DNA of 64,000 nucleotides from Anaerolineae bacterium (GTDB lineage Bacteria; Chloroflexota; Anaerolineae; 4572-78; J111): NCBI GenBank assembly GCA_016931895.1, contig JAFGDY010000011.1, positions 1 to 64,000 of the forward strand, read 5' to 3'. Shown piece by piece: positions 43,804 to 52,098 of this stretch (position 1 is its first letter; each line of letters starts with the position of its first letter). The notes under the pieces were generated by a model. It saw only the letters and a program-made list of their open reading frames with translations, ran no database searches and was not told where the DNA came from. The position numbers and the translations under genes were made by a program.

Positions 43804-44624
43804 AGGGCTATCCATCCTTTCGAGGTTTGCTGTCCAATTCCTAATACTTTGCAGTTTAGCCAAGTTTGAGGGGTTAAATGGTCATACAATTCATCATCAT
43901 TGACTCGCTCGTAAATACAATCATAGAGGATGCGCCGCAGCGTTACTTGCTCTAAACAAAAGGTGGGGGCCTGGAGAAAATACAGGCTGGCTTTATTAAT
44001 GTCTAACAGGGGCACATCCCAAATGGCCGGCTGGCCCGAACCAATGATCAGGTTGACCGGGCCAACCGGCTGGCCGTAATACGCCTGCAACAGCGCTTCG
44101 CCGGTATCAACGGTTTTGGCCAGAGCAGTGATGTTATCTAAATAACGGTCGGCAAAAACGCCCAGGAACAGGCGGCGACTGGTATAAACTGCGCTTTCCG
44201 TAATCAAGTCGGCCAATCCGTCTGCCAGGCGCGCCAACCCCTTTTCAGACAACACCTGCCTCCAATTTCCATAAAGGTTGACGCCCACCTCTGTTTGATG
44301 ATACCACGCGCGATAAGTGGGGGTGAGCATTTGGGCCAAACCCTGCTCTACCGCCAGCTTAAAATAATCATCGCCGCGGGTCAATAGATCATAGCCAAAC
44401 ACAGGTTGAATCAAGGTTTGCAGGCCATGCTCATACAAAAGTTGGCTGAACTCCTGCTGCGCCACCTGCATCACCCTGGCATAATCGGCCCAATTTTTGT
44501 GTTGACTCAAAAACCAACGCCGGGTGCCGTTGAGATATACCACCGCCGTAGGAGATTTTTGAGCAACAATTTGAGCCAATTTCCGGTTATCTAACTGAAG
44601 CCATTCTTGTAACATGTAATCCAA
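43800..44624 (-). CDS. Rv3378c-like diterpenyl diphosphate-processing enzyme
   Basis: A 274-residue homologue of M. tuberculosis Rv3378c (tuberculosinyl adenosine transferase/tuberculosinol synthase) and, by recall, of the kolavelool synthase of Herpetosiphon. Shared blocks: NGTRRWF, YEHGLQTLIQPVFGYDLLTRGDDYF (piece: PVFGYDLLTRGD), LFLGVFAD, AYYGQPVG, DVPLLDINKASLYF and TLRRILYDCIYER. The fold is that of cis-prenyltransferases. The Asp of the DGTRRW motif, catalytic in Rv3378c (Asp34), is Asn32 here. I start at a TTG at 44624 because ggagg lies 8 nt upstream and this puts the motif at the family position; an upstream TTG (44717) would add 31 residues with no homology. It overlaps the cyclase start by 4 bp. 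It should remove or transfer the diphosphate of the cyclase product. Confidence 0.88.
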   Translation of the reverse strand: MDYMLQEWLQLDNRKLAQIVAQKSPTAVVYLNGTRRWFLSQHKNWADYARVMQVAQQEFSQLLYEHGLQTLIQPVFGYDLLTRGDDYFKLAVEQGLAQMLTPTYRAWYHQTEVGVNLYGNWRQVLSEKGLARLADGLADLITESAVYTSRRLFLGVFADRYLDNITALAKTVDTGEALLQAYYGQPVGPVNLIIGSGQPAIWDVPLLDINKASLYFLQAPTFCLEQVTLRRILYDCIYERVNDDELYDHLTPQTWLNCKVLGIGQQTSKGWIAL

Positions 44625-44638
44625 AAACAAATCCTCCA

Positions 44639-44657
44639 GGTAAAGTGACCGTTTACC
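44639..44657. promoter_or_regulatory. Palindrome next to the ribosome site of the diterpene operon
   Basis: ggtaaa-gtgaccg-tttacc, two perfect 6-bp arms around 7 nt, immediately upstream of the ggagg site. It could be a translational hairpin or an operator; there is no second copy in the window. Confidence 0.35.
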
Positions 44658-44998
44658 GGAGGAGGAACAGGGATTTTCAAGTTCCTGACCCTCCCCACCA
44701 GGTTTAGCATTAGTCAATGCGTTGTCTTGAGTAACTACGAATCGTGAGAACGCATGTGATTTTTGCCAGGTACAAATGTTTTTAATTGTTAATGCTGAAA
44801 TTTTGGAGTAATTGAGTACCCTGCAAAACAGACGAGGATTTACGATTGGAGTAAAGTAAGCCCGCCTTACTCAGAGCAGGGGAATGGGGATGGATAGATG
44901 AGGTGAGGCAGAAATTTGTGTTGAAGGTTTGAAGTTACTACCGGCGTTCGCGCGCTCATCCCCTGAATTTTTTTACTGGTAAAGATTGTGCTTTATAG

Positions 44999-45017
44999 TT
45001 GTGATATTTTATCACAA
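44999..45017. promoter_or_regulatory. Operator-like palindrome in the diterpene operon control region
   Basis: ttgtgata-ttt-tatcacaa is a perfect 8-bp dyad about 15 bp downstream of the -10 box at 45032. It resembles a CRP/FNR-family site but its spacing is one longer than TGTGA-N6-TCACA. Its position just after the expected start of transcription fits a repressor. Confidence 0.55.
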
Positions 45018-45031
45018 AAAAATACAAACTT

Positions 45032-45060
45032 ATTATACAAAACTTTTAGCGCCGTGTCTA
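45032..45060 (-). promoter_or_regulatory. Promoter of the diterpene operon
   Basis: Minus strand: TAGACA (45060-45055), 17-bp spacer, TATAAT (45037-45032). Ten or eleven of twelve consensus positions match. Transcription would start near 45025 and give a leader of about 400 nt before the first gene. Apart from the two palindromes at 44999-45017 and 44639-44657, I see no recognised riboswitch or gene in 44625-45031. Confidence 0.75.
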
Positions 45061-45123
45061 CACCAATTTTGTGGTGATTTTGTCCTATTGCCCTTGTTAC
45101 TAAACAGCATTTTGGGGCCTGGA

Positions 45124-46080
45124 TCAGGCCTTAACCTGAACAGAGAATTTTAATGACTGCACCTTGGTTTGTAACCGGATGCGTTCAACATCGGCCATGT
45201 GGCAATCTGCCGTGCCCTCGGTTAACGTTACAGCCGCGCCGGTAGCTGCGGCCCAACGCAGGGCCTCCGGCCAGTTATCCCCCGCCGCTAAACGCCAGGC
45301 CAGAGCCGCCGAAACCGCATCGCCGGCCCCGGCGGCATTGACCGCCGTTTGAGGCGGCGCGGCGGCCAGATAAGAACCGGCCGGGGTTAAGGCCAAAATA
45401 CCGTCTTCCCCACAAGTAATAATTAACGTGGAGATTTGGGCGCGGGCGCGCACTTTTTGGGCCGCAGCCGCCAGATCGGCCAGGATTTTGGTTTGCGGCC
45501 CAAAGGTTTCACCAAACTCATGCCAATTCATTTTGACGACCGTAGGGGGCGCAGCGAACGTTTCCAAAAGCGGCGGGCCAAAACTGTCAATCAGCACCGG
45601 CACACCGGCCTCGTGGGCTATTGCCGTAAGTTGACGATAACAACCGACGGGTACGCCCCTAGCCAACGATCCTCCGGCCACCACCCACGCGGCCTGCGCC
45701 AGATAAACTCGATACCGCTTGAGCAAATCCTGGTATGCTTCAGCAGACACCGAAAGGCCCGCCGCAATAAGATGGCTGTGCCGGTGATGGCGAGCCTCGA
45801 TGACGATGTGGGCAATCCGCGTGTCGCCTTCCACCCAAATCAAATCGTGAATAATGCCGTAACCGTCCAGGAGTTTGGTCAAGGCCTGGCCGGTCGGTCC
45901 GGCCACAAAGCCAACGGCGCGATTTTCAACGCCCAACGCCTGCAACACCACCGACGTATCAAACCCTTTTCCGCCCACGTAATCGGCCGTTTTGAAAGGG
46001 CGTATGGTTGTGCCGGGCCGGAACTCATCAATAAAGAGCAAGCGATCTAAAGCGGAATTGGCCGTAACTGTAAGGATCAT
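45124..46080 (-). CDS. PfkB-family sugar kinase (1-phosphofructokinase/tagatose-6-phosphate kinase type)
   Basis: A 318-residue ribokinase-fold kinase. It starts [14 protein letters not shown], has the substrate block [15 protein letters not shown], and the catalytic GAGD motif in [15 protein letters not shown]. The NPALD-like opening (here NSALD) is that of the LacC/FruK branch, which phosphorylates a sugar phosphate. I place the start at the ATG at 46080, which overlaps the aldolase stop (ATGA) and brings the family motif to residue 8. Together with the aldolase it suggests a small sugar-phosphate breakdown pathway. No transporter for it is nearby. Confidence 0.9.
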   Translation of the reverse strand: MILTVTANSALDRLLFIDEFRPGTTIRPFKTADYVGGKGFDTSVVLQALGVENRAVGFVAGPTGQALTKLLDGYGIIHDLIWVEGDTRIAHIVIEARHHRHSHLIAAGLSVSAEAYQDLLKRYRVYLAQAAWVVAGGSLARGVPVGCYRQLTAIAHEAGVPVLIDSFGPPLLETFAAPPTVVKMNWHEFGETFGPQTKILADLAAAAQKVRARAQISTLIITCGEDGILALTPAGSYLAAAPPQTAVNAAGAGDAVSAALAWRLAAGDNWPEALRWAAATGAAVTLTEGTADCHMADVERIRLQTKVQSLKFSVQVKA

Positions 46081-46667
46081 GCCAGCAATTTTTGGGCCAT
46101 AATACAATAGGCATTCCAATCAAGGCGTTCCAGGGCGTCAACGGCGGCCAGCAGGTTTTTGCCGGCCACCATAATACCGTGCCGGGGCATCAGCACCGCC
46201 GCGGCCTGTTGATTGATGACTTCTTCTTGGCCCTTTAAAGCGGCTACAATGTTATCGGCCAGGACCTGCGTATGCGCAGGCGCGCCTTCAATCACCTTGA
46301 CCAGGCCAAACTTTTGCGTTTGCTCCAGCACCGGCTCAATGGGGCGGCCGGCGGCGCAGAAAGGGAGAATATGGAAAGGATGCGCGTGGATGATGCCCTT
46401 GACCATGGGGAAATGACGATAGATGGCCAAATGGGCTTTGCCCTCGCGCGAAAATTCGGGGCGGCTTAACAATTCATCATTGTGAACGCTGCCGGCGAGA
46501 ATATCTTCCGGCCGGTTTTGCCAGTGACGTTGACTGCCGCTATAGCGGGCGGTCACGTAAATTGTATCGCCGTGGCGAGCGCTGATATTGCCGCCGGCCA
46601 TATCCAACAACTTGCGCTCAAACAACAGCCGCCCGGCATAGATAATTTGTTCAGGGATGGATGTCAT
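46077..46667 (-). CDS. Class II aldolase/adducin family protein
   Basis: A 196-residue zinc aldolase of the fuculose-1-phosphate type. The phosphate- and zinc-site motifs are [29 protein letters not shown] (catalytic Glu region), [12 protein letters not shown] (zinc His pair) and [13 protein letters not shown] (third His). It cleaves or forms a bond in a sugar phosphate giving dihydroxyacetone phosphate and an aldehyde. It overlaps the kinase gene by 4 bp. Its ribosome site (aggtga, 9 nt before the ATG) is formed by the last codons of the molybdenum hydroxylase remnant upstream. Confidence 0.9.
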   Translation of the reverse strand: MTSIPEQIIYAGRLLFERKLLDMAGGNISARHGDTIYVTARYSGSQRHWQNRPEDILAGSVHNDELLSRPEFSREGKAHLAIYRHFPMVKGIIHAHPFHILPFCAAGRPIEPVLEQTQKFGLVKVIEGAPAHTQVLADNIVAALKGQEEVINQQAAAVLMPRHGIMVAGKNLLAAVDALERLDWNAYCIMAQKLLA

Positions 46668-46676
46668 AAAAAATGA

Positions 46677-46730
46677 TCACCTTTTAGAGTAAATGGCCCG
46701 CCAAACCCGTTCCGGCGTAATGGGCAAATC
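46677..46730 (-). pseudogene. Remnant: C-terminal tail of a molybdenum hydroxylase large subunit
   Basis: The minus strand encodes DLPITPERVWRAIYSKR then a stop. The first 13 residues are the typical end of xanthine dehydrogenase/CO dehydrogenase-like molybdopterin subunits. A stop codon stands directly before the fragment, and nothing else of the gene is present, so it is a deletion scar. The 51 bp from here to the DUF711 gene hold nothing recognisable. Confidence 0.7.
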
Positions 46731-46781
46731 TTAAATCCGCGTACTCTTCTTCAGACGGGGTAATTTATTTTTTATATTCTA

Positions 46782-48011
46782 TTACGGTTGGGAGGAAACG
46801 GCAAAGAAAGAACCTTTTTCAAAAAGGCGCCGGGCGCCCAGGTTTTTAACCGGCATCACCCGGCTGCTGGCAAAGTATTCAAAATCAAAGGTTACTTTTT
46901 CTCCAACGGCCAGGCCGGGAATGGGCATCAGGCGGGCGGTGAGAGGTTTATGGAGGGTGATGGCCAGGGCGGCCATGTCAACAAAAATAGCGGCCATTTC
47001 GTCGGCGGTGGTATTGCCGGGGATGGGGATGGTAGAAAGCCCGGTGCCACACACCGCCGAATAAAGCAGCAGGTCGTTGATGTCAAAACAACATTCCGCC
47101 GCCCGTTCAGCCAAAACATTATCTTCTAGCAAAGGCAACAGCACGCCGGAAAAGCCGGTATGGGGAATATTGGCTTGCCGAATACAGTTGGTTAAAAAAG
47201 AGATGGCAAATAAGGTGCCGCTGCCGCCAAAACTATCTATCCCCAATTTTTCAACGGCTGCCCCAATGCTCCTGGCCTGCGTGGGGAACGGAGCCAACGA
47301 AAAATCCAATCCCTTAAAACGAAGCTGGTGGTCATCAACCAGGGCATCAACAATACCCAAAAAATTATTGGTGGCGCTTTCAATGGCTGTTATCAGTCGT
47401 TTTTGGGCCTGGGGAAAAGAACGCGCCGAACTGATGGCATCAAGGGCCAGGTCGGCGGCTTCGGTGGCAATGGCAAAGCAGGCGGCCCCCCCATGGTGAT
47501 AAGCAGCCGGGAAAAACGGCACGCCGGCCGGCACGTTAGCCAACGCTCCCAACCGTAAATTACCAAACCCCATGGGAGTAGCGTGAGCAACCTTGTGCAC
47601 GGTTTGGGCCAGGGCCTGGGCTGCGGCAAAATTGATGCCGCTATTATCGGCGGCAAAAAGCACCCCGGAGAATATTTTTTCCGTTTCCGCAATCACCTGG
47701 GGTAAGGCGTGAATGGACATCAGCAAAGACAGCGGCGTGGTGGCCACCACCGGACCAATAGAAACAAAATCTATGTTATGTTTGGCCGCCATCTCTTCCA
47801 GGGTTTTGGCGAATTCAAGCAGCACAGCAGCATCGGGGTCGCCCAGCACGTCTAAAAAGGGGGGGGTAGCCAGGCGCACGGTTTGGACTTCAAAACCGGC
47901 CTTGGTTAAACGCAAGCGGGCATCGGCTAAAAAACGGCCGGCTCCGGCAATGCTGCCTTCATCAATGGGCCAGGTTAAGGGGATGAAATGGGTTACAGAG
48001 CGAATTTTCAT
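46782..48011 (-). CDS. DUF711 family protein (UPF0210)
   Basis: A 409-residue protein of the DUF711 family: IRSVTHFIPLTWPID at the start, GIDSFGGSGTLFAISFLTNC and CGTGLSTIPIPGNTTADEMAAIFVDMAALA later. The family is related in fold to formate-lyase/ribonucleotide-reductase-like barrels by some predictions; its function is unknown, and it is often encoded with an ACT-domain partner, not seen here. The C-terminus has SRVMPVKNLGARRLFEKGSFF. The gene is complete; a terminator-like hairpin and the end of the anti-sigma gene lie upstream. Confidence 0.85.
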   Translation of the reverse strand: MKIRSVTHFIPLTWPIDEGSIAGAGRFLADARLRLTKAGFEVQTVRLATPPFLDVLGDPDAAVLLEFAKTLEEMAAKHNIDFVSIGPVVATTPLSLLMSIHALPQVIAETEKIFSGVLFAADNSGINFAAAQALAQTVHKVAHATPMGFGNLRLGALANVPAGVPFFPAAYHHGGAACFAIATEAADLALDAISSARSFPQAQKRLITAIESATNNFLGIVDALVDDHQLRFKGLDFSLAPFPTQARSIGAAVEKLGIDSFGGSGTLFAISFLTNCIRQANIPHTGFSGVLLPLLEDNVLAERAAECCFDINDLLLYSAVCGTGLSTIPIPGNTTADEMAAIFVDMAALAITLHKPLTARLMPIPGLAVGEKVTFDFEYFASSRVMPVKNLGARRLFEKGSFFAVSSQP

Positions 48012-48117
48012 AGAGCCAAAGGAACATCAAGTTTTTTGAAGCCGGTTTCTGTTTATTATGATACCTCAAAAGGCATAGTTAAGCACCATGCCAATTCTCC
48101 TACTGCCCCTAAAGCAA

Positions 48118-48149
48118 AAAAGGAACTGCACCGGAGCCAGTTCCCTTTT
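48118..48149 (-). terminator. Terminator of the sigma/anti-sigma unit
   Basis: Stem cagttcc / ggaactg extended by A/T pairs (48118-48128 and 48138-48149), 9-nt loop, with a T-run on the minus strand. It lies 36 bp after the anti-sigma stop. Confidence 0.8.
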
Positions 48150-48184
48150 CCCGCTTTTTTAACCCAAATCTTTTAAGTTTTGGG

Positions 48185-48445
48185 TTAAAATTTGTTCGCC
48201 GGGTCACAGGGCCAGGATTGTTCGGCGGGGCCGATGATGGTGATGAGGCTTTCAAATAGCGTGCTACAATCGGGGCAATGTTTAAGGTGTTGTTTAACTA
48301 AATGCATCACCCTACACGGCGCAGCCCCGGCAATGAGCAAATCTGTATACTCATCCAGCAGGTCGTAACACTCCTGACAATCAATTTCGTTTTCTTCTGT
48401 TTCCAGAGCGGATTTTAGCAATGTTTGCCACACCGGCTTGGTCAT
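48185..48445 (-). CDS. Putative zinc-finger anti-sigma factor
   Basis: An 86-residue protein with a zf-HC2-like motif: CQECYDLLDEYTDLL followed by HLKHCPDCSTLFESL (His-x3-Cys-x2-Cys), as in cytoplasmic zinc-binding anti-sigma factors. The ATG at 48445 has ggagt 7-8 nt upstream; the longer in-frame version has no support. No membrane segment is present, so it would be soluble. It lies 71 bp downstream of the ECF sigma gene and is probably co-transcribed, holding that factor inactive. Confidence 0.8.
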   Translation of the reverse strand: MTKPVWQTLLKSALETEENEIDCQECYDLLDEYTDLLIAGAAPCRVMHLVKQHLKHCPDCSTLFESLITIIGPAEQSWPCDPANKF

Positions 48446-48516
48446 CTTTTCTACTCCATACCTTGAATTAATCAAGGCGTTGCCGCTATTGTTTAGACGT
48501 AAATTGGCAGACAATC

Positions 48517-49167
48517 TTACCCCTCCTTACTAAATAATTGCAAGATGTACTGTGGCTCCCAACCCGATTCTTGCAAGCCCTGCTTTAGTTTTAAACGCGC
48601 ATCATGTAACAATTTATAAATGTTGTTGATGTTGGTATCCAGCAACCGCGCCACTTCGGCCATAGGGATATTGTCTACCCGAACAGCCATTAGCACCTGG
48701 CGTTGGCGCTCGGTTAAGTTGTTATTGATGACCTCGCCAAGCACTTGCCATACTTGCCGGCGTTCACTGGCGGTATCAGGGGCGTTGCCCGACGTAACAT
48801 CCGGGGCCAGGACTTCCTGCAACGAAGCGCCTGATTCGGTGATGGCATCCAGCGAGAGGTCGCGCCACCTGGCCCGGCGCAGTTCGCTGATGGTATGGTT
48901 GGCGGCAATTTTGGCCGCCCAGGTGGTAAATTTACTTTTACCTCGAAACGTGCCTAAACCGGACTGAATTTTGAGCAGGGCGTCCTGGACAAAATCCTGA
49001 CCCATTTGCTGCAATTCACTCTCGGCCAGATGGTTCAAATCGCTGCGGGTGTGTAAATAAACAATGATGGCGCGTTGTAAGTATTGGCGCAAATCTTCAA
49101 TGGCTTCGGCCTGATGAGGATGGCCATCACGCAGATGCTCCAGCCACATTTCGTTGGTGCGTTCCAT
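48517..49167 (-). CDS. ECF-type RNA polymerase sigma factor
   Basis: A 216-residue sigma-70 factor with regions 2 and 4 only. Region 2 contains QDFVQDALLKI, FRGKSKFTTWAAKIAANHTISELRRARWRD (piece: FTTWAAKIAANHTI); region 4 has LTERQRQVLMAVRVDNIPMAEVARLLDTNINNIYKLLHDAR (piece: MAEVARLLDTNINNIYK). A ribosome site (aagggg) lies 6 nt before the ATG. The extra N-terminal 40 residues are rich in charged residues. The partner anti-sigma gene follows. The regulon cannot be told from sequence. Confidence 0.92.
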   Translation of the reverse strand: MERTNEMWLEHLRDGHPHQAEAIEDLRQYLQRAIIVYLHTRSDLNHLAESELQQMGQDFVQDALLKIQSGLGTFRGKSKFTTWAAKIAANHTISELRRARWRDLSLDAITESGASLQEVLAPDVTSGNAPDTASERRQVWQVLGEVINNNLTERQRQVLMAVRVDNIPMAEVARLLDTNINNIYKLLHDARLKLKQGLQESGWEPQYILQLFSKEG

Positions 49168-49200
49168 GCAGAACCCCTTATGGTGGCAAAACTTTGTTTC

Positions 49201-49244
49201 CCCAAATTTGGGTGAATTATACCATAAGCCAATGGTTATCAGAA
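49201..49244 (-). promoter_or_regulatory. Putative promoter and palindrome of the sigma gene
   Basis: Minus strand TTCTGA (49244-49239), 17 bp, TATAAT (49221-49216); just downstream is the perfect 12-bp palindrome cccaaatttggg (49201-49212). The palindrome may be an operator. Confidence 0.45.
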
Positions 49245-49337
49245 AGATTTTGCCTCTCTCAGGATTTGGTTTGCTTGTAGGGCAAAATTGGGGTTCAGCT
49301 CAAACCAAATTCTAAAGTGCATCCGGCAAGATCATTT

Positions 49338-49366
49338 TTGCAGTGGTTTTGTAGTCGTGATACAAT
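49338..49366 (+). promoter_or_regulatory. Putative promoter of the Fur gene
   Basis: TTGCAG (49338-49343), 17 bp, TACAAT (49361-49366). Downstream, ttgcaattattctcaa (49372-49387) has loose dyad symmetry like a Fur box; this is a weak call. Confidence 0.4.
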
Positions 49367-49408
49367 CGCACTTGCAATTATTCTCAAATGTATTACGGGA
49401 CCCGGTAA

Positions 49409-49825
49409 ATGAACAGTCTAATTGAAGCGTTAAAAGAGCGTGGGCTGCGCGTCACGCCCCAGCGAGCCATCATTTTTGCGACCATCGAAAAACTGGAAGG
49501 TCATATCACGGCTGAAGATATTTTTGCCGAGGTGCAAAAGGTCAATCCTTACATCAGTTTAGCCACCATCTATCGCACCCTTGAATTATTACAAGACCTC
49601 AATTTGATTACCCAAACCAACTTGGGCCGTCATCAAACCTATTTTGCCTTAAAAGAGCATTGTTCCCATCACCACCTGGTATGTCAGGAATGTGGTCGCA
49701 TTGAGGAATTTTGTGACGACGTGCTCGAACCGGTTCGCGCTCTTTTGGAGGAGCGGTACGGCTTTAAGGCGCAGACCGATCATATGAGCATTTTTGGAAT
49801 TTGTAAGCAGTGCCGGAAAAGTTAA
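49409..49825 (+). CDS. Fur-family metalloregulator
   Basis: A 138-residue Fur/PerR/Zur-type repressor. The winged helix has GLRVTPQRAIIFATIE and ISLATIYRTLELLQDLNLI; the regulatory metal site includes HCSHHHLVC, and the structural zinc is held by CQEC and CKQC. Whether it senses iron, zinc or peroxide cannot be decided from motifs; the HCSHHH run is Fur/PerR-like. No metal transporter gene is adjacent. It precedes a DUF900 hydrolase gene by 24 bp. Confidence 0.93.
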   Translation: MNSLIEALKERGLRVTPQRAIIFATIEKLEGHITAEDIFAEVQKVNPYISLATIYRTLELLQDLNLITQTNLGRHQTYFALKEHCSHHHLVCQECGRIEEFCDDVLEPVRALLEERYGFKAQTDHMSIFGICKQCRKS

Positions 49826-49849
49826 CCATATATTTTTAAGGAGGGTGAG

Positions 49850-50917
49850 ATGTTTGTAGTAACTAACCGGAGTATCAATGAAAATGCCGAGGGGCTGGAA
49901 AAATTAGGCTCCATTCCCAACCCAAAAGGCCCCAATGAGTTACGCCTGGTTGAGGCCACCAAGGAGGCCGGTGATTGGCAGATCAACATTGTTCCTGATA
50001 CGCTTAATGAGAAGATGAAAAGCGAAGTGGGCATCACCGGCCCCGAAACGGCTTACGGCAGCCAATATGTAGCCCGAAAAGTGTTTGAACGGGTTGGGAA
50101 AGGCCAGCGCAACTTTCTTTTTTTTGTGCATGGATTCAACAACGATTTTAAGGCTGTGCTGGACCGGGCCGATAACTTTGCTCAGAACTTTAATGTGGAA
50201 GTAGCGGCTTTTAGTTGGCCCGCTAACGGGGGCGGGGTAAAAGGCGTTGCCGATTATTTGAGCGACAAACGAGACGCTGCCGCTTCTGTGGGCGCGCTTG
50301 ACCGTTGTTTTGGCAAAATTTATGATTATCTCAACGGTTTTAACGAAGAACGTTTGGAGAAAATTTTTAAAGAGGCCCAACAAAGATACCCCAAAAATGC
50401 CGAATCCAGGGACAAGTTTGTTACTAAAATGGCCGAACAAGGGTGCCCCTTTACGGTGAATTTGGTTTTGCACAGTATGGGTAATTATCTGTTCAAAAAA
50501 GTGCTTGAATCCTCTATTTTCCGGGGGACAAAACTTATCTTTGACAATGTACTTTTAGTAGCCGCCGATACCAACAGTCAAAACCACGCCGAATGGGTTG
50601 ATCAGATCCATTGCCGCAAGCGGGTTTACATTACCATCAATGAAGATGACGCCGCGCTGATGGCCTCGCGCATGAAGGCGGGGGAGGGACAACTGGCCAG
50701 GCTGGGCCATTATCCCTACAATCTTAATTCTCAACAGGCAGTTTATGTTGATTTTACCAATGCCGCTTACGTGGGCAATTCTCACGCTTATTTTGAGGGC
50801 CAGCCTTTAAGAAACAAGGCGGTGAGACAATTCTTTGACAAAGCCTTCAACGGCCAGCGGGCAGAAGAAGATCTTCGTTTTGACCCCGCTACCGGCACCT
50901 ACCGGCCACGCCGCTAA
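49850..50917 (+). CDS. DUF900-family alpha/beta hydrolase
   Basis: A 355-residue protein with an alpha/beta-hydrolase core: the oxyanion region LFFVHGFNNDF, VEVAAFSWPANG and the nucleophile elbow LVLHSMGNYLF (Ser in His-Ser-Met-Gly), then VLLVAADTNSQNH with the acid residue region and GHYPYNLNS near the end. It is predicted to be cytoplasmic as no signal peptide is visible. aaggagggtga lies 4-7 nt before the ATG. Esterase or lipase activity is the family expectation; the substrate is unknown. It may be co-transcribed with the Fur gene. Confidence 0.85.
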   Translation: MFVVTNRSINENAEGLEKLGSIPNPKGPNELRLVEATKEAGDWQINIVPDTLNEKMKSEVGITGPETAYGSQYVARKVFERVGKGQRNFLFFVHGFNNDFKAVLDRADNFAQNFNVEVAAFSWPANGGGVKGVADYLSDKRDAAASVGALDRCFGKIYDYLNGFNEERLEKIFKEAQQRYPKNAESRDKFVTKMAEQGCPFTVNLVLHSMGNYLFKKVLESSIFRGTKLIFDNVLLVAADTNSQNHAEWVDQIHCRKRVYITINEDDAALMASRMKAGEGQLARLGHYPYNLNSQQAVYVDFTNAAYVGNSHAYFEGQPLRNKAVRQFFDKAFNGQRAEEDLRFDPATGTYRPRR

Positions 50918-50961
50918 CAAACTTTAGCCAGGCGGTCAGTAACCCGGCTACCCTAACCAAC

Positions 50962-50999
50962 AAAAAAGCCCCCCCAGGGCTACTCAGGGGGCTTTTTTT
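50962..50999. terminator. Bidirectional terminator
   Basis: Stem agccccc (50967-50973) with gggggct (50987-50993), A-run before and T-run after. It ends the DUF900 gene and overlaps the last codons of the convergent DprA-like gene. Confidence 0.9.
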
Positions 51000-52098
51000 C
51001 TTTTTTTAATCGTTTACGGAGGATGTCGGGCACTTCGCCGCCCATTGACAGAATCTCCAGGGCCTCGTCGCTGGCAATGGGTTCTATCTCTTCTGGGCGC
51101 AGGGCATAATCGTCATCAGAATCGGGGGGAACAAGGGGAGCCGCCATGGGCGGAGCCATAGGGATAACTTCCTCGGCGGCTTGTTCCCGCATGGTATCGT
51201 CAATCATGGCCTGCTGGGCCATCTCCACCACTTCGCCGGTGTCGGTGAGCAGCAGCGCGCCCCGGTCAATCAGGCTGCGATTGGCCGCAGTATCGGCCGG
51301 GCGCACCAGCACCGGCAGCCCTCGTTCCAGGGCGGCCATAGCTCGGGTTTGGGCATCCTCGCTGGTATCAAGCACCAGCAGCACCAGGGCCAGGTAATCA
51401 ATCAGCAAATGACGAGCTTCGGCAAACTTTTCCTGAAAGGCAGCATCCGGGGCAAAAGGGCTGGCCAGGGCGATTTTTCCGGCTTGCAGCGCAGCCTCTA
51501 ATTTGGTGGTGGTTTGGGCAAAGGCGCTCAGGCCCATGGGGATCAGGGCCACGGCATGCCCCCCTTCTGTAGCCAACATTCTTTCAAACGTAACCCGGTC
51601 CAGGCCGCGCCCGTAGCCGCTGACCAGGCCAATTTCTTCGGAAACCAAAACCTGCATCAACTCATCCACAAATTCGGCGCCGGCTTCATCGGGCGATTGC
51701 TCGCCCAATACGGTCACGGCCGGCTCGTTGAACAGGGTTAAGTTGCCCTGTCCCCACAGCAACAAGGGTTGGCTGGCCGGGGGTAAGGTTTGAGCCAATC
51801 TTTGCGGGTAGCGCGGGTTAGTGCGGATAACCGGCTCCAGGCCCTGGGCTTGCCATTGGGCCAACATTTTGGCCTGTTGGGCCAATCTATCCTCATTCAT
51901 AGCCGCAGCCACTCGCTCGGCCTCGTTATCGGTGAGGCCAAAGGTGGTTGACCATTCCAGGGGCGAGAGGTCAAACAAATCAGCCACGGCGCGTTTTTCC
52001 AGTACGCTCCAGCGCTGGATGACGGATTTGACCAGATTCAATTTCAGGCCGCTCTCGTTAATGAGGGTCAGCCAGTAAACTGTTTCAGAGTATGCCAT
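50980..52098 (-). CDS. Degenerate DprA/Smf-like protein
   Basis: A 372-residue protein with the DprA outline but altered motifs. The N-terminal SAM-like part and NPRYPQRLAQTLPPASQPLLLWGQGNLTLF (piece: YPQRLAQTLPPASQPLLLWG) are DprA-like; the Rossmann loops have VTVLGEQSPDEAG and LVSGYGRGLDRVTFE where true DprA has GSR/GARGID-type Arg residues. The C-terminal 80 residues are acidic and disordered-looking. It probably lost ssDNA/RecA-loading activity, or has another role. I start at the ATG at 52098 (residue 8 of the longer frame). A second copy of its start region lies 73 bp upstream. Its stop is inside a terminator hairpin. Confidence 0.72.
   Translation of the reverse strand: MAYSETVYWLTLINESGLKLNLVKSVIQRWSVLEKRAVADLFDLSPLEWSTTFGLTDNEAERVAAAMNEDRLAQQAKMLAQWQAQGLEPVIRTNPRYPQRLAQTLPPASQPLLLWGQGNLTLFNEPAVTVLGEQSPDEAGAEFVDELMQVLVSEEIGLVSGYGRGLDRVTFERMLATEGGHAVALIPMGLSAFAQTTTKLEAALQAGKIALASPFAPDAAFQEKFAEARHLLIDYLALVLLVLDTSEDAQTRAMAALERGLPVLVRPADTAANRSLIDRGALLLTDTGEVVEMAQQAMIDDTMREQAAEEVIPMAPPMAAPLVPPDSDDDYALRPEEIEPIASDEALEILSMGGEVPDILRKRLKKEKKPPE

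Noticed and set aside
44999-45017. Canonical CRP site
   Set aside because: The spacer is seven, not six, bases; I kept it only as an operator-like dyad.
44625-45031. A third diterpene gene (methyltransferase or GGPP synthase) upstream
   Set aside because: No frame with family motifs is present in this gap.
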